Source: an uncultured Burkholderiales bacterium
Lineage (GTDB): Bacteria > Pseudomonadota > Gammaproteobacteria > Burkholderiales > Casimicrobiaceae
Assembly: GCA_937944385.1 (NCBI GenBank)
Contig: CALDYQ010000007.1
Coordinates: 1 to 64,000, forward strand
Length of the DNA: 64,000 nucleotides
Reading direction: 5' to 3'
In this document: positions 1 to 10,730 of the stretch, piece after piece
Numbering within the stretch: position 1 is the stretch's first letter
Layout: every line of letters starts with the position of its first letter
Translations under genes and position numbers: made by a program
Notes under the pieces: model-generated
What the model saw: the letters and a program-made list of their open reading frames with translations, nothing else
Databases searched by the model: none
Told to the model about the DNA's origin: nothing

Positions 1-217
1 AGTGGCCCTTCGGTGCCGGCCCGTCGAGCACGTAATGCGTGCCGCAGTACGGGCAGGTGGCTTCGCCCGTCTTGACGACGTCGAGGTAAACCTTGGGGTG
101 GCTCGACCAGAGCGGCATCGCCGGGTTGGGGCAAAAGACCACGCCGGGACCCTGAAGATCCTTGGCGGTGACGTGCACGACCGCTTTGTGCGGTGCTGCG
201 GCTTGAGCAGAGGACAT
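1..217 (-). CDS. CHCC-type zinc-finger domain protein (3' end off the window)
   Basis: Small protein of about 72 visible residues; the gene runs off position 1, probably lacking only a residue or two and the stop. The translation starts MSSAQAAAPHKAVVHVTAK and contains a cysteine, a histidine in SHPKVYLDV and then CPYCGT, which is the C-H-C-C zinc-binding order of the zf-CHCC family (known mostly as a small subunit-like domain of respiratory complex I and as free-standing bacterial proteins). It begins 2 bases after the ilvE stop on the same strand, so the two are co-transcribed; this pairing is common in betaproteobacteria. The role of the free-standing protein is not known. Confidence 0.85.
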   Translation of the reverse strand, partial: MSSAQAAAPHKAVVHVTAKDLQGPGVVFCPNPAMPLWSSHPKVYLDVVKTGEATCPYCGTHYVLDGPAPKGH

Positions 218-219
218 GG

Positions 220-1143
220 TCAGACCTTCGTGAGCCAGTGGGTGTATTTGGGATTGCGGCCGTTGACGATATCGAAGAAGGCTTCCTGGATTTTCGTGGT
301 GATCGGGCCGCGCTCTCCGGCCCCAATCTGGATGCGGTCGTACTCGCGGATCGGCGTGACCTCGGCCGCAGTGCCCGTAAAGAAGAGCTCATCGGCAATG
401 TAGAGCTCGTCGCGGGTGAGCCGCTTCTGGATGACCTCGATGCCGAGGTCGGCTGCGATGTGGAAGACGGTGTTGCGCGTAATGCCGTTCAATGCGCCGG
501 CAGAGAGGTCCGGGGTGTAGATGCGCCCGTCCTTGACGACGAACACGTTCTCGCCTGCGCCCTCGGAGACGAAGCCCGCCGGGTCGAGCAGCATCGCCTC
601 ATCGTAGCCCTCGTCCGTCACCTCCATGTTGGCCAGGATCGAGTTGGTGTAGTTCGACACCGCCTTCGCCTGTGTCATCGTGATGTTGACGTGGTGCCGC
701 GTATAGCTCGAGGTCTTGACACGGATGCCCTTTTTCAGGCCCTCCTCGCCGAGATAGGCCCCCCAGGCCCACGCGGCGACCATGACGTGGATACGGTTGC
801 CCTTCGGTGACACGCCGAGCTTCTCCGAGCCGATCCAGGTGAGCGGGCGCAGGTAGCAGCTCTCGAGCTCGTTCTCGCGCACGACGGCGCACTGGGCGGC
901 CATGACCTCCTCGAGCGTGAAGGGAATCTTCATGCGCAGGATCTTGGCGCTGTTGAAGAGCCGCTCGGTGTGTTCGCGCAGACGGAAGATCGCCGTGCCG
1001 TCGATGGTCTTGTAGGCGCGCACGCCCTCGAAGGCGCCGCAGCCGTAGTGAAGCGTGTGCGAGAGTACGTGGATCTTGGCGTCGCGCCAGTCCACCATCT
1101 GCCCATCCATCCAGATCTTGCCGTCACGGTCGGCCATCGACAT
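220..1143 (-). CDS. ilvE: Branched-chain-amino-acid aminotransferase
   Basis: Cytosolic PLP enzyme of fold type IV that exchanges the amino group between glutamate and the 2-keto acids of leucine, isoleucine and valine; 307 residues, the usual length. The PLP-binding lysine lies in TQAKAVSNYTNS at about residue 160, and HTLHYGCGAFEGVRAYK near the N-terminus is typical of the family. I chose the start giving MSMADRDGKIW because a GGGAGAG ribosome site lies about 6 bases upstream; a longer frame to 1230 has no support, and ATG at 1149 is too close to that site. It is transcribed away from the marR gene through the operator region at 1245-1314. Confidence 0.95.
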   Translation of the reverse strand: MSMADRDGKIWMDGQMVDWRDAKIHVLSHTLHYGCGAFEGVRAYKTIDGTAIFRLREHTERLFNSAKILRMKIPFTLEEVMAAQCAVVRENELESCYLRPLTWIGSEKLGVSPKGNRIHVMVAAWAWGAYLGEEGLKKGIRVKTSSYTRHHVNITMTQAKAVSNYTNSILANMEVTDEGYDEAMLLDPAGFVSEGAGENVFVVKDGRIYTPDLSAGALNGITRNTVFHIAADLGIEVIQKRLTRDELYIADELFFTGTAAEVTPIREYDRIQIGAGERGPITTKIQEAFFDIVNGRNPKYTHWLTKV

Positions 1144-1244
1144 CGTCATCTCTCCCGAAGGTGCGCGGCACCTGTTTCGTCGAGTCTCGATTGTAGAAAG
1201 TCGCCCACGGCGACGCTCGCGAGCGGGCACGTGGTGTTCGTTTG

Positions 1245-1267
1245 ATAAGACAAGAGACTTGTCCTAT
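1245..1267. promoter_or_regulatory. Inverted repeat, probable operator
   Basis: ATAAGACAAG-AGA-CTTGTCCTAT: 10-base arms with 9 of 10 pairs matching and a 3-base spacer. It lies in the 225-bp space between ilvE (minus) and the MarR-type gene (plus). Size and symmetry fit a winged-helix dimer site; assignment to the neighbouring MarR protein is inference. Confidence 0.55.
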
Positions 1268-1299
1268 TTGCCGGAATGTAGCTGAGGTCCGACAATTGC

Positions 1300-1314
1300 G
1301 TCAACTTTGTTGAC
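1300..1314. promoter_or_regulatory. Second inverted repeat, possible operator or -35 overlap
   Basis: GTCAAC-TTT-GTTGAC, a perfect palindrome with 6-base arms. The right arm contains TTGACT, which could serve as a -35 element for the marR gene, so binding here could block that promoter. The arms do not match those of the repeat at 1245-1267, so the two may be read by different proteins. Confidence 0.45.
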
Positions 1315-1368
1315 TCTTCCTTGCTCAACGCACCATTGAAACAGGTGCGGCGACTTGGTGCGCAGAAC

Positions 1369-1863
1369 ATGGTCACCTCATCCGCCTCGTCTCCCTCACT
1401 GCCCGAAGCGTGGCAGCTCATGCACTTTGCGCTGCGCGCTGTCATCGCCGAGCCCGACCGGATGCTCGCGGCGCGCAATCTCACGCGGGTTCACCATCGG
1501 GTGCTGTTCTTCGTCGCGCGCGAGCCCGGAATCAGTGTCGGCGCGCTGCAGGGCACGCTCGGGGTATCGAAGCAGGCGCTCGCGGCCCCGCTTCGATCGC
1601 TGGTCCAGCAGGGGCTGATTGCGATTCGCAAGGCGGATCATGATGCGCGCGTGCGGCACGTTCACCTCACGCGCCCGGGACGCGCGCTCGAAGCGCAATT
1701 GACAGGCGCGCAGTACGCCATGTTCGAGGCCGCGTTTGCGGCGGCCGGGCCCGAGGCGGTGGTGGGCTGGACTGCGATCATGCGGCACTTGGCGGGCCCG
1801 TTCGTCGCACCTGTCGTTTCAACGGGTGCTCGTGAACACGGGCGCGAACGGCTGCCCGGTTAG
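1369..1863 (+). CDS. MarR-family transcriptional regulator
   Basis: 164 residues, the normal MarR length. A winged helix-turn-helix occupies the middle: ISVGALQGTLGVSKQALA is the recognition region and the wing is IRKADHDARVRHVHLT. The flanking helices would form the dimer interface. Start taken at ATG giving MVTSSASS; a TTG 48 bases upstream is possible but adds non-homologous sequence. It is divergent from ilvE and separated from it by two palindromes, the usual arrangement for autoregulation. Its 3' end overlaps the convergent PIG-L gene by 45 bases. The ligand is unknown. Confidence 0.85.
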   Translation: MVTSSASSPSLPEAWQLMHFALRAVIAEPDRMLAARNLTRVHHRVLFFVAREPGISVGALQGTLGVSKQALAAPLRSLVQQGLIAIRKADHDARVRHVHLTRPGRALEAQLTGAQYAMFEAAFAAAGPEAVVGWTAIMRHLAGPFVAPVVSTGAREHGRERLPG

Positions 1864-2766
1864 CGACGCCCGAGCATCGATGACTGCGCCCGACCCCGTC
1901 GGGGACGTCCAGCGGGTCCAACCGTTGGCGGTGACCGAGAAAAGCTCGACGAGCACGCCGAAGCGCTGTGGGGGAGCACCGGAACCCGGACCCAGGACGC
2001 GCTCGCTGCCGCGTCGCACGTTGTCGATGAGCCAGGCCGGCAGCATCAGATGGTACGGGTTTCTCGCCACCTCGCCGCGGTGCTGTGCGAGCGCTGCGAG
2101 CATCGTGGCCGCGGTGTGCCGATCGAGGCCAACGAGTAGATTCGGCGTCTCGAGCGGCGCCCAGTACTCGGTGAGGGCGATCCAGGCCGGCGGCATGTCA
2201 CTGCGCGAGAGGAGTAGATCGATCGCATCACGGAGCAGCCAGTGGCAGCCTGCATGGGTCGGATGCGCATCTGCGGCGTGCGGTGCGAGCACGAGGTCGG
2301 GCCCCCACGCCTCGAGCGAAGCAGCGAGGCGTTCCACCTTGCTCTGCCAATGCGCTGGCTTCGAACGCCGCACATCCGGTGTGACCTCATCGAGCCCGAG
2401 GCGGTCGGTCGCGTCGAGCCGCGTGAGGGCGAAACCGAGCACCGCGCACGATGCTTCGAGCTCGCGAAGCCTCTCGACGCGCCGGGCCGCGTTGGAACCA
2501 AAGGTGACTGCAAGATTGACCACTTCCCATCCCGCTTCGCGCGCGAGACGGAGCGGCAGCCCGCCGTGAATCGCCTCATCGTCGGGGTGAGGCGAAAGGA
2601 TCAGGCAGCGTCGTCGCGTCGCTGCGGATGCTGCGGGCGCGGAAGCAGCGAAGGAGCGTGTGCCTCGAGCGGACGTCTCGGGCAGCGGAAGTCCGGCGCC
2701 TTCGTCGAGTAGCCTTTCCCAGCGGGCGAGCCAGGCCGAGAACGTATCAACCGCCCGATCCTGCAT
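1819..2766 (-). CDS. PIG-L family deacetylase
   Basis: 315 residues. LSPHPDDEAIHGG (residues 58-70) is the zinc-binding PHPDDE signature of the LmbE/PIG-L N-acetylglucosaminyl deacetylase family, and AHPTHAG at about 167-173 supplies the third metal ligand. The family removes acetyl groups from sugar amides in glycolipid, mycothiol-like or antibiotic pathways; the substrate here cannot be read from sequence. It starts 6 bases after the stop of the PQQ-type sugar dehydrogenase, so the two form an operon, possibly acting on a periplasmic or envelope sugar. No signal peptide is visible. The 3' end overlaps marR on the other strand. Confidence 0.85.
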   Translation of the reverse strand: MQDRAVDTFSAWLARWERLLDEGAGLPLPETSARGTRSFAASAPAASAATRRRCLILSPHPDDEAIHGGLPLRLAREAGWEVVNLAVTFGSNAARRVERLRELEASCAVLGFALTRLDATDRLGLDEVTPDVRRSKPAHWQSKVERLAASLEAWGPDLVLAPHAADAHPTHAGCHWLLRDAIDLLLSRSDMPPAWIALTEYWAPLETPNLLVGLDRHTAATMLAALAQHRGEVARNPYHLMLPAWLIDNVRRGSERVLGPGSGAPPQRFGVLVELFSVTANGWTRWTSPTGSGAVIDARASLTGQPFAPVFTSTR

Positions 2767-2772
2767 CAGAGG

Positions 2773-3948
2773 CTATCGCTCGATGCGAATGAGCGCGCCC
2801 TCCGGCTCGTCGGTGAGGACGTAGAGGTATCCGTCCGGCCCCTGGCGGACGTCGCGGATCCGGCGTTCGGTGCGAAGGCGCTCTTCACGCGTGACCTTCC
2901 CGTCCCGGTCGAGGACGATGCGCCGTACCTCCATGCCGCGCAAGCCCCCAGAAAACAGGTTGCCTCTCCACTCGGGGAAGCGATCGGCCGTGTAAATCGC
3001 AAGTCCCGACGGCGCGATCGAAGGCGTCCACACGGTTCTCGGCGGTTCCACATCCGGTCGTGTCGTCACGCGCGCGACCGGTCCTCCGCCATACTCGTTC
3101 GAGTAGGACACCACGGGCCAGCCGTAGTTCTTGCCGGCTTCGATGAGGTTCAGTTCGTCACCGCCTTGCGAGCCATGCTCGGTGGCCCAGACCCGACCGG
3201 TGGCTGGGTCACGCACCATGCCCTGGATGTTGCGGTGGCCGATCGAGTAAACGTAAGGGTCTCGCCCGGCGACCGGCGCGCCGACCGGTTTGCCGTCCTC
3301 GGTCATGCGAAGCACCTTGCCGATGTGGCTTTGCCAGTTCTGCGCTTGCTCCCGGATGTAGGCGCCTTGATAGCTCGCCGGGGGATTGCCGCCATCGCCG
3401 ACGGCGACGAGCAGCGTGCCGTCCGGCAGCCAGACGAAGCGTGAGCCGAAATGCTGCCGAGAGGACTTCTTCTGGGCGACCTCGAAGATGACCTCGGTGC
3501 CGACGAGCGCATCGCCTTCGAGCCGGCCGCGCGCCACAGCGAGCGCGTTTGCGCTTGCCTCCCCCCGGGCAAAGGACAGATAGACCCATCGGTTTTGTTC
3601 GAAGCGAGGATGCAGGGCGACATCGAACAGGCCGCCCTGGCCGGAAGCGAACACCGTCGGCACGCCGGAGATCTCGGTGCGACGATTGCCCTCGATGCGC
3701 CAGAGCTTGCCGCGCCGCTCGGTCACGAGCATGGCGCCGTCGGGCAGCCAGGTCATCGCCCAAGGGTGATCGAGTCGATCCACCACGGGAACGAGCCGCA
3801 AGCCGCTCATGACGGGCGTCTGATCCGATGGCGGGTAGGGAATCGGCACCTGCTGTGCGCACGCGATGGCCAAGAAGGCGATGGAGCTCGCCGCGATTGC
3901 GCGGAGCAGTGGGCTCGAGGTGCAACGGTTCATGGCGGACAGACCCAT
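2773..3948 (-). CDS. PQQ-dependent sugar dehydrogenase-like lipoprotein
   Basis: 391 residues of the soluble glucose/sorbosone dehydrogenase (YliI/Asd) family, a six-bladed propeller that oxidises aldose sugars outside the cytoplasm using PQQ. The N-terminus has a hydrophobic stretch ending FLAIAC (about residues 25-30), a lipobox, so the protein is probably lipid-anchored. Family signatures are LDHPWAMTWLPDG, GQGGLFDVALHP, VGDGGN and GHRNIQGM followed by ATEHGSQGGDELN. The start is uncertain: ATG at 3948 and at 3933 are both possible and neither has a clear ribosome site. Electron acceptor and true substrate are unknown. Confidence 0.85.
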   Translation of the reverse strand: MGLSAMNRCTSSPLLRAIAASSIAFLAIACAQQVPIPYPPSDQTPVMSGLRLVPVVDRLDHPWAMTWLPDGAMLVTERRGKLWRIEGNRRTEISGVPTVFASGQGGLFDVALHPRFEQNRWVYLSFARGEASANALAVARGRLEGDALVGTEVIFEVAQKKSSRQHFGSRFVWLPDGTLLVAVGDGGNPPASYQGAYIREQAQNWQSHIGKVLRMTEDGKPVGAPVAGRDPYVYSIGHRNIQGMVRDPATGRVWATEHGSQGGDELNLIEAGKNYGWPVVSYSNEYGGGPVARVTTRPDVEPPRTVWTPSIAPSGLAIYTADRFPEWRGNLFSGGLRGMEVRRIVLDRDGKVTREERLRTERRIRDVRQGPDGYLYVLTDEPEGALIRIER

Positions 3949-3968
3949 CCGAAGGCTTGGGGTTCCGC

Positions 3969-3974
3969 TAAATT
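3969..3974 (+). promoter_or_regulatory. Candidate -10 element for the acyl-CoA ligase
   Basis: TAAATT lies 30 bases upstream of the chosen ATG at 4005, in the 56-bp divergent gap after the sugar dehydrogenase start. No convincing -35 was seen. Confidence 0.35.
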
Positions 3975-4004
3975 ATGAGCGCACACACCAACAAGGAGGA
4001 CACC

Positions 4005-5614
<1,610 letters not shown>

Positions 5615-5630
<16 letters not shown>

Positions 5631-7681
5631 GCGTCGCGCGCCGACGCCACTGCTCGGCTCTGAGCGCCGGTTCCCGCGGCGTCGTTCGCCGTTCTCCAAA
5701 GCGCGCGGGGATCGCGCGCGATTTGTGCGATGAGCAGCTTGCCGAGGGTGAACAGCTGTGCAACACCCAACCGCTTCGATTTCATCGCGACGTAGAGGGC
5801 CAGGGCGAAACTGACCAGCAGGTTCACCATGCCAATCAACACGATTCCTGCGGCAGCCCACGCGATCGCTGCAGGCAGTGTGTGCCAGCCGAGTGAAGTT
5901 GCGGCCAGACCGACGTTCGCACTCGACAGCGTGACGTGCCGAATGTCGATGGGCAAACCGGTCATCGCGCCCAACCCGCCCGCCAGGCCGAGGTACATGC
6001 CGACGAACATGTTTCCGAGAATGGCTCCGTAGTGATCATCGATGTAACGACCGAGCGCGAGAGCGCGGTCCGGGCCGAGCCACCGGAAGCGGCTTGACCT
6101 GGCGATACGGTCCCCAAGCTGCAGGTAGCGCGCCTGGTTGTCGAAATAGCCAGCGACAAGCCCCGATAGAAAGAGCCCCACGCCCGCGATGGCGGCGAAG
6201 CCGATGCTGCCCGTCGTGAAGGGATGGAGTTCCTCGATCATTTCGGCAAGCTTCGCCTCGGGCGCAAGCGGTGCGTCCTGTGTCAGCGCCCAGACGATCG
6301 CAATGAGACAGGCGACCGGGAGCGCGATGCCCACATTGCCTAGCACTGCCACGATCTGCGTGCGGACGACGTTCAGGGCCGTGTCACGCAGGCGATCGAA
6401 CTGCTTCGGACGGCGATCTTCCAGGGTGTTGGCGAGTGCCGCAGCCGTCATTGCCGGCTGCTTCGTGGCCACCGCCATACCGAGCATGTGGATCACGACG
6501 AACCCGATGCCGTACAACAACCCGTACAGGATCGATTGCGTGAGAATCGGCAGGTGCGCGAGCGTGATCTTGACCTTGATCAGGGCGATCAGCGCGATGA
6601 TGGCGCCGCCGCCGGCGGCGGCGACGAACATCCGCCTGAGGCCCGAGCGGTCGCTTGCGATGTAGTGCTCACCATGCCGGGCGGCATGATCGGTGACGTT
6701 GCGCGCGAGCAGGTTGACGTTGGTTCCAATGAACTGTCGTACCTGGTCGCGCCGGAGGTCGCTGGAGAGCAGCTCCTGCAGCAGGACGATCGCGCTCTCC
6801 GGGCCGGCATCCGCCGTGAGTGTTGCGAGCACATGGGTCAACCGAATGCGCAATTGCTCCATTCGCGCCACGAGGTAGGTCAGCCTGACCGATGCGCCGA
6901 TCTCGCGCATTTTCCTGCGCACCCGGTCGAGCGCGATCTCGCACTGCTCGAGCAGAACTTCGGCATCCCGCAGCTCGCTTCGCGATAACGGCTCGCCGCC
7001 GCAGCGGATTCGCTCGAGCAGTGGAACGAGCAGTGCATTCAGGGCGAGAAAGGGTGACTCGTGCAGTTCGAGCGCGGCCTCGGCGCGCAGCAGTTCGCGG
7101 TCGAGTGCGGCACCGGCGAGCCGGTAGGTGAGGAGGCGCGCCGCTTCGCTCAGATTACGTCGGGTCTGCGTCAGCGCGGCGCTTCCGGCCGGGAGCGCCA
7201 GCATCTCGATCAACCGCTGCCAGACCTGGCCGGGCACCTCGACCAGCCATGGCTGATCCCGGGGCGGAACGAGCTCGTGTGCGATGTCGGCCAACGCTTC
7301 GCGGTCGTGCGGCATGGGCAGCAGACGGTTGCCGATGCGAATGGCAAGCTCGAGCGTGAAGCCCAGTGCCGAGCGCACACCTGCGTCAGCAAAGAAGCTT
7401 TGCTGGCGAGGCAGCGCGAGCAGGGTAAGTACTGCAGCGCGCAACTCGGCCAGTCGCACGGCATCGTTGCGCCACAGTTCGAGCACACGACGGAAGTGGG
7501 CCTGACTCTCAGACTTTGACATCCCCCTCGCCGGGCGAAGATCCGCGAGGAAACGCTTCACCGAGTGCACAGCGGTCGGCACACTGACCGGTGCGGACTC
7601 TCCCGTTGCGGCCATCACAGGTGCTGAACTCGGTGACGAAGCGGCGGAGGCAGGCGGCGTGGGCGGTTCGCTCGACATCAT
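5615..7681 (-). CDS. Gcr-type 'site-specific recombinase' family membrane protein
   Basis: 688 residues. The N-terminal half is soluble and helical with charged repeats; from about residue 350 there are roughly six hydrophobic segments (beginning with AAAGGGAIIALIALI), separated by short loops and a conserved SRFRWLGPDRALALGRYIDDH-like stretch near residue 570. This matches the SpecificRecomb (Gcr) family of beta- and gammaproteobacteria. No tyrosine- or serine-recombinase motif is present, so the family name is probably misleading and an integral membrane function is more likely. It ends inside the 3' end of the acyl-CoA ligase gene. Nothing nearby indicates its substrate. Confidence 0.8.
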
Positions 7682-7779
7682 GCGTCAGGAATTCACTCTC
7701 GAAGTGCAGCGCAGGCCGCAAGCGTAACCGTGGCACGGTCGACGGCCGGACAGCGCAAAGGCGGCCGACCTCGTCACGC

Positions 7780-8940
7780 TCAGCCCATTGAGGCGGTCCG
7801 TGTGCGCGGATTGCCGTGGATGGTGACCAGTTCGGGCGTCTCAGCGCGCGCGTCCGGGGCGCGGCCGGTGGACGGTTCAATGGACGGTGCGGTGGGAAAG
7901 CAGGCACGATCCCTGCCGCTCGCCTTGGCCTGATAGAGCGCGTGATCCGCCAAGGCCAGGGCATCGGACCAGTCGGCGAACGGGGCGAGCAACACGGCAC
8001 CGCAGGAGCAGGTGACGGTGAGCGACGTTCCGTCGGCCAGGATCATCGGCTCTGTGCGCAAGCAGGTGAGGAGATCCGTGAGCACGCGCCCGAGGTCGGG
8101 CCGCTCATGTTCGATGACCACGAGGAACTCCTCTCCGCCCCAGCGTACGACGTGATCCGGCGGCGGGAAGACGCGGGCGAGGCGGTTCACGGTCTCGCAG
8201 AGCACGCGGTCACCGGCGTCGTGCCCGTACTCGTCGTTGATGCGTTTGAAGTGATCGAGGTCGATGAGCACGAGCGCCCACGGCAGATTGGACACACTGC
8301 GCAGACGTTCATAGAGGTGCCGTCGGTTGGCTGCGCCGGTCAGCGGGTCGGTGCGACTGGCGCGCTCGAGCGCCTGTGCCTGCTCCCGTACGCTGCGGGA
8401 TGCGCGACGCAGACGCTCGGCGACGACGTGGGAGTTGAAGCCAAGGAGCAGGGTATAGGCGACGAAGCCGCACAGCGCAATCAGTTCGACCGCGCGCGGC
8501 GCAACCGCATCCACCGGGCCGAGGACGAGGCGTGTGGTTGCGGCCGCGGCGGCGATCCAGAGCATCTCGCGGACGAAGCTCCGAAGGCCACCGTAAGCAA
8601 TCGTGTTGCCGAGCGTGACGCCGACGAGATAGAGACTCGCTGCCGGCGAGAAGCCGAAGACGGCAACGCCGACGCCCGCGTTGATGCCATCCATCACGAA
8701 TAGACGGGGGATCGTGCGCCGATCGTCCGCCCGTTGCGCCGCCCACGCGTGTACAAGCCATGGATAGAACATGGCATAGGCAGCCAGCACGTATTGGGCC
8801 GTGGCCTCGCTCATCACGCGCCCCTGAAGGACGAGCATCACCGTGGCAAGCGAGTAGGAGATGACGCGCGGCAGCGCGTGCAATCTGAGCGCTGCTGCGT
8901 ACCGAGGCGCAGATTTGGAACTCTCCGACGAATCAGCCAT
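7780..8940 (-). CDS. Membrane-anchored diguanylate cyclase (GGDEF protein)
   Basis: 386 residues; makes cyclic di-GMP from two GTP. The first 175 residues hold about five hydrophobic segments, resembling a MASE2-type sensor. A short linker leads to DPLTGAANRRHLYERL (198-213), and the active-site loop is GGEEF (268-272), intact for catalysis. The position of the inhibitory I-site RxxD, five residues before GGEEF, reads PPPD, so product inhibition through that site is not expected. The last 50 residues are low-complexity and probably disordered. The start is preceded by a GGGGG stretch. It stands alone in its transcription unit, with 98-bp gaps on both sides. Confidence 0.9.
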   Translation of the reverse strand: MADSSESSKSAPRYAAALRLHALPRVISYSLATVMLVLQGRVMSEATAQYVLAAYAMFYPWLVHAWAAQRADDRRTIPRLFVMDGINAGVGVAVFGFSPAASLYLVGVTLGNTIAYGGLRSFVREMLWIAAAAATTRLVLGPVDAVAPRAVELIALCGFVAYTLLLGFNSHVVAERLRRASRSVREQAQALERASRTDPLTGAANRRHLYERLRSVSNLPWALVLIDLDHFKRINDEYGHDAGDRVLCETVNRLARVFPPPDHVVRWGGEEFLVVIEHERPDLGRVLTDLLTCLRTEPMILADGTSLTVTCSCGAVLLAPFADWSDALALADHALYQAKASGRDRACFPTAPSIEPSTGRAPDARAETPELVTIHGNPRTRTASMG

Positions 8941-9038
8941 GGCCCCCGAGCATAGCGGTCGGATGCCCTGGTTCGGATGATTCCCGTTGTCGCTCAGCCC
9001 GCCGTGACTGCCTCTGATGGACCGGCGAGAGACGACCC

Positions 9039-10697
9039 TCAGGCGCTTTGTGTCAGTGCCAGTCCCGCGTGTTCCCGAAGCGGATGGAAGCGGATCTTGG
9101 GGTGTCGTTCCTGCGTGAGGCGGAGGTCGTAGCTCGACGTGAGCAGATAGGCGAGCGTGTCGGCCGCGTCGTAGGCGAGCTTCGAGGCGTTGTAGTCCAT
9201 GAATTTCTTGAGCTCCATCTCGTCGTCGCAGGTCACCCAGCGCGCGCCCACGAACTGCGAAGGCTTCAGGCGGACCTCGGCCTTGTACTCGGTGGCGAGG
9301 CGATGCTGTACCACCTCGAATTGGAGTTGCCCGACCGCCCCGAGCAGCATGAGCGAGCCGAGGAGGGGCCGGAAGACCTGGATCGCGCCTTCCTCGCCCA
9401 GTTCCTGGAGACCCGCCTGCAGTTGCTTGCTCCTGACCGGGTTCAGCAATTCGACCACCTGAAAGAGCTCCGGCGCGAAAAAGGGCAGCCCGGTGTATTG
9501 CAGCCGGTCGTTGAGCGAGGCGTCGGTGATCGTGTCGCCCAACTGCACGCCGCCATGGATCGTGAAGCCGATGATGTCGCCCGCGTAGGCGTCCTCGACG
9601 CGCTCGCGCCGCTGGGACATGAAGGTGACCACCGAGGTCGGGCGCATCTCCTTGCCTGTGCGTTGGACCTTGAGCTTCATCCCCGCTTCGTAGTGCCCCG
9701 AGCAGACGCGCACGAAGGCGATCCGGTCGCGGTGCTGCGGGTCCATGTTGGCTTGGACCTTGAACACCACCCCCGAAAACCCTGGCCCGTCCGGCGGGAT
9801 GATGCGGCTGGTGCCATCACGCTCGGTCGAGGCTCGGGGATGGGGCGGTGGCGCCAGGTCCGCCACGGCGTCGAGCACCTCTTGCACGCCAAAGTTGTTG
9901 ACGGCCGAGCCGAAATAGACCGGCGTCTGGCGAGCGGCCAGGAACTCGTCGCGGTCGAAGGCTGGGGCGGCCCCGGTGACGAGTTCGATCGCCGCCTCGG
10001 CCGCCTCGAAAGCGTCACCAAAGCGGGCTCGGAGTGCGTCGCGTTCCGAGAGGGGGACCGTCTCCACACTGTCGGAGAGCCGATCCTCGCCCGGGGCGAA
10101 GATGCGCATGTGGCCGCGCGCAAGGTCGATGATGCCGCCAAACGCCTTGCCCTGGCCCACGGGCCAGGTCATCGGCACGCAGGGCATGCCGAGTTCCGCT
10201 TCCACTTCGTCGAGCAGCGCGAGGGGATCGCGTCCCTCGCGGTCCATCTTGTTGATGAAGGTCAGGATTGGCGTGTCCCGCTGGCGGCAGACTTCGATCA
10301 GCCGCTTGGTCTGGGCCTCCACGCCGTTGGCCGCATCGATGACCATGAGCGCCGAGTCGACCGCGGTGAGTACGCGGTAGGTGTCCTCGGAGAAGTCGCG
10401 GTGCCCCGGGGTGTCGAGCAGGTTGATGACCCGGTTGCGGTAGTCCATCTGCATGACGCTCGAGGCGACCGAGATGCCGCGCTGCTTTTCGATCTCCATC
10501 CAGTCGGAGGTCGCGTGGCGGGTCGCCTTACGCGCCTTCACGCTGCCGGCGATGTGGATGGCGCCCGAGAAAAGCAGGAGCTTTTCGGTGAGCGTGGTCT
10601 TGCCCGCATCCGGGTGCGAGATGATGGCAAAGGTTCGCCGACGCTCAACCTCAGCGGCGAGGGCGTGGTCAGTAGGAAGATGGGTGCTCACGTGCAA
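9039..10697 (-). CDS. prfC: Peptide chain release factor 3
   Basis: 552-residue cytosolic translational GTPase that recycles RF1/RF2 from the ribosome after termination. G1 is SHPDAGKTT, then DWMEIEKQRGISV (switch I/G2), DTPGHRDFSEDT (G3) and FINKMDREGRD (G4); the C-terminal domains follow the family throughout. The ATG-less start is uncertain: TTG at 10697 or GTG at 10691 both precede the conserved LAAEVERRRTFAIISHPDAG, and no good ribosome site is visible. It is the last gene of the train running from proS, 33 bases after the cupin gene. A long open frame on the opposite strand is a codon-bias shadow. Confidence 0.95.
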   Translation of the reverse strand: MHVSTHLPTDHALAAEVERRRTFAIISHPDAGKTTLTEKLLLFSGAIHIAGSVKARKATRHATSDWMEIEKQRGISVASSVMQMDYRNRVINLLDTPGHRDFSEDTYRVLTAVDSALMVIDAANGVEAQTKRLIEVCRQRDTPILTFINKMDREGRDPLALLDEVEAELGMPCVPMTWPVGQGKAFGGIIDLARGHMRIFAPGEDRLSDSVETVPLSERDALRARFGDAFEAAEAAIELVTGAAPAFDRDEFLAARQTPVYFGSAVNNFGVQEVLDAVADLAPPPHPRASTERDGTSRIIPPDGPGFSGVVFKVQANMDPQHRDRIAFVRVCSGHYEAGMKLKVQRTGKEMRPTSVVTFMSQRRERVEDAYAGDIIGFTIHGGVQLGDTITDASLNDRLQYTGLPFFAPELFQVVELLNPVRSKQLQAGLQELGEEGAIQVFRPLLGSLMLLGAVGQLQFEVVQHRLATEYKAEVRLKPSQFVGARWVTCDDEMELKKFMDYNASKLAYDAADTLAYLLTSSYDLRLTQERHPKIRFHPLREHAGLALTQSA

Positions 10698-10730
10698 GCA
10701 GACGGTGCTGACGCAAAACTCGGCATTTTC

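Noticed and set aside
1322-1350. Third copy of the hairpin repeat before marR, as a separate feature
   Set aside because: The stem pairs and CTCAA-GC-CC is shared, but the long spacing and GTCGAC are missing, so I mention it only as a possibility.
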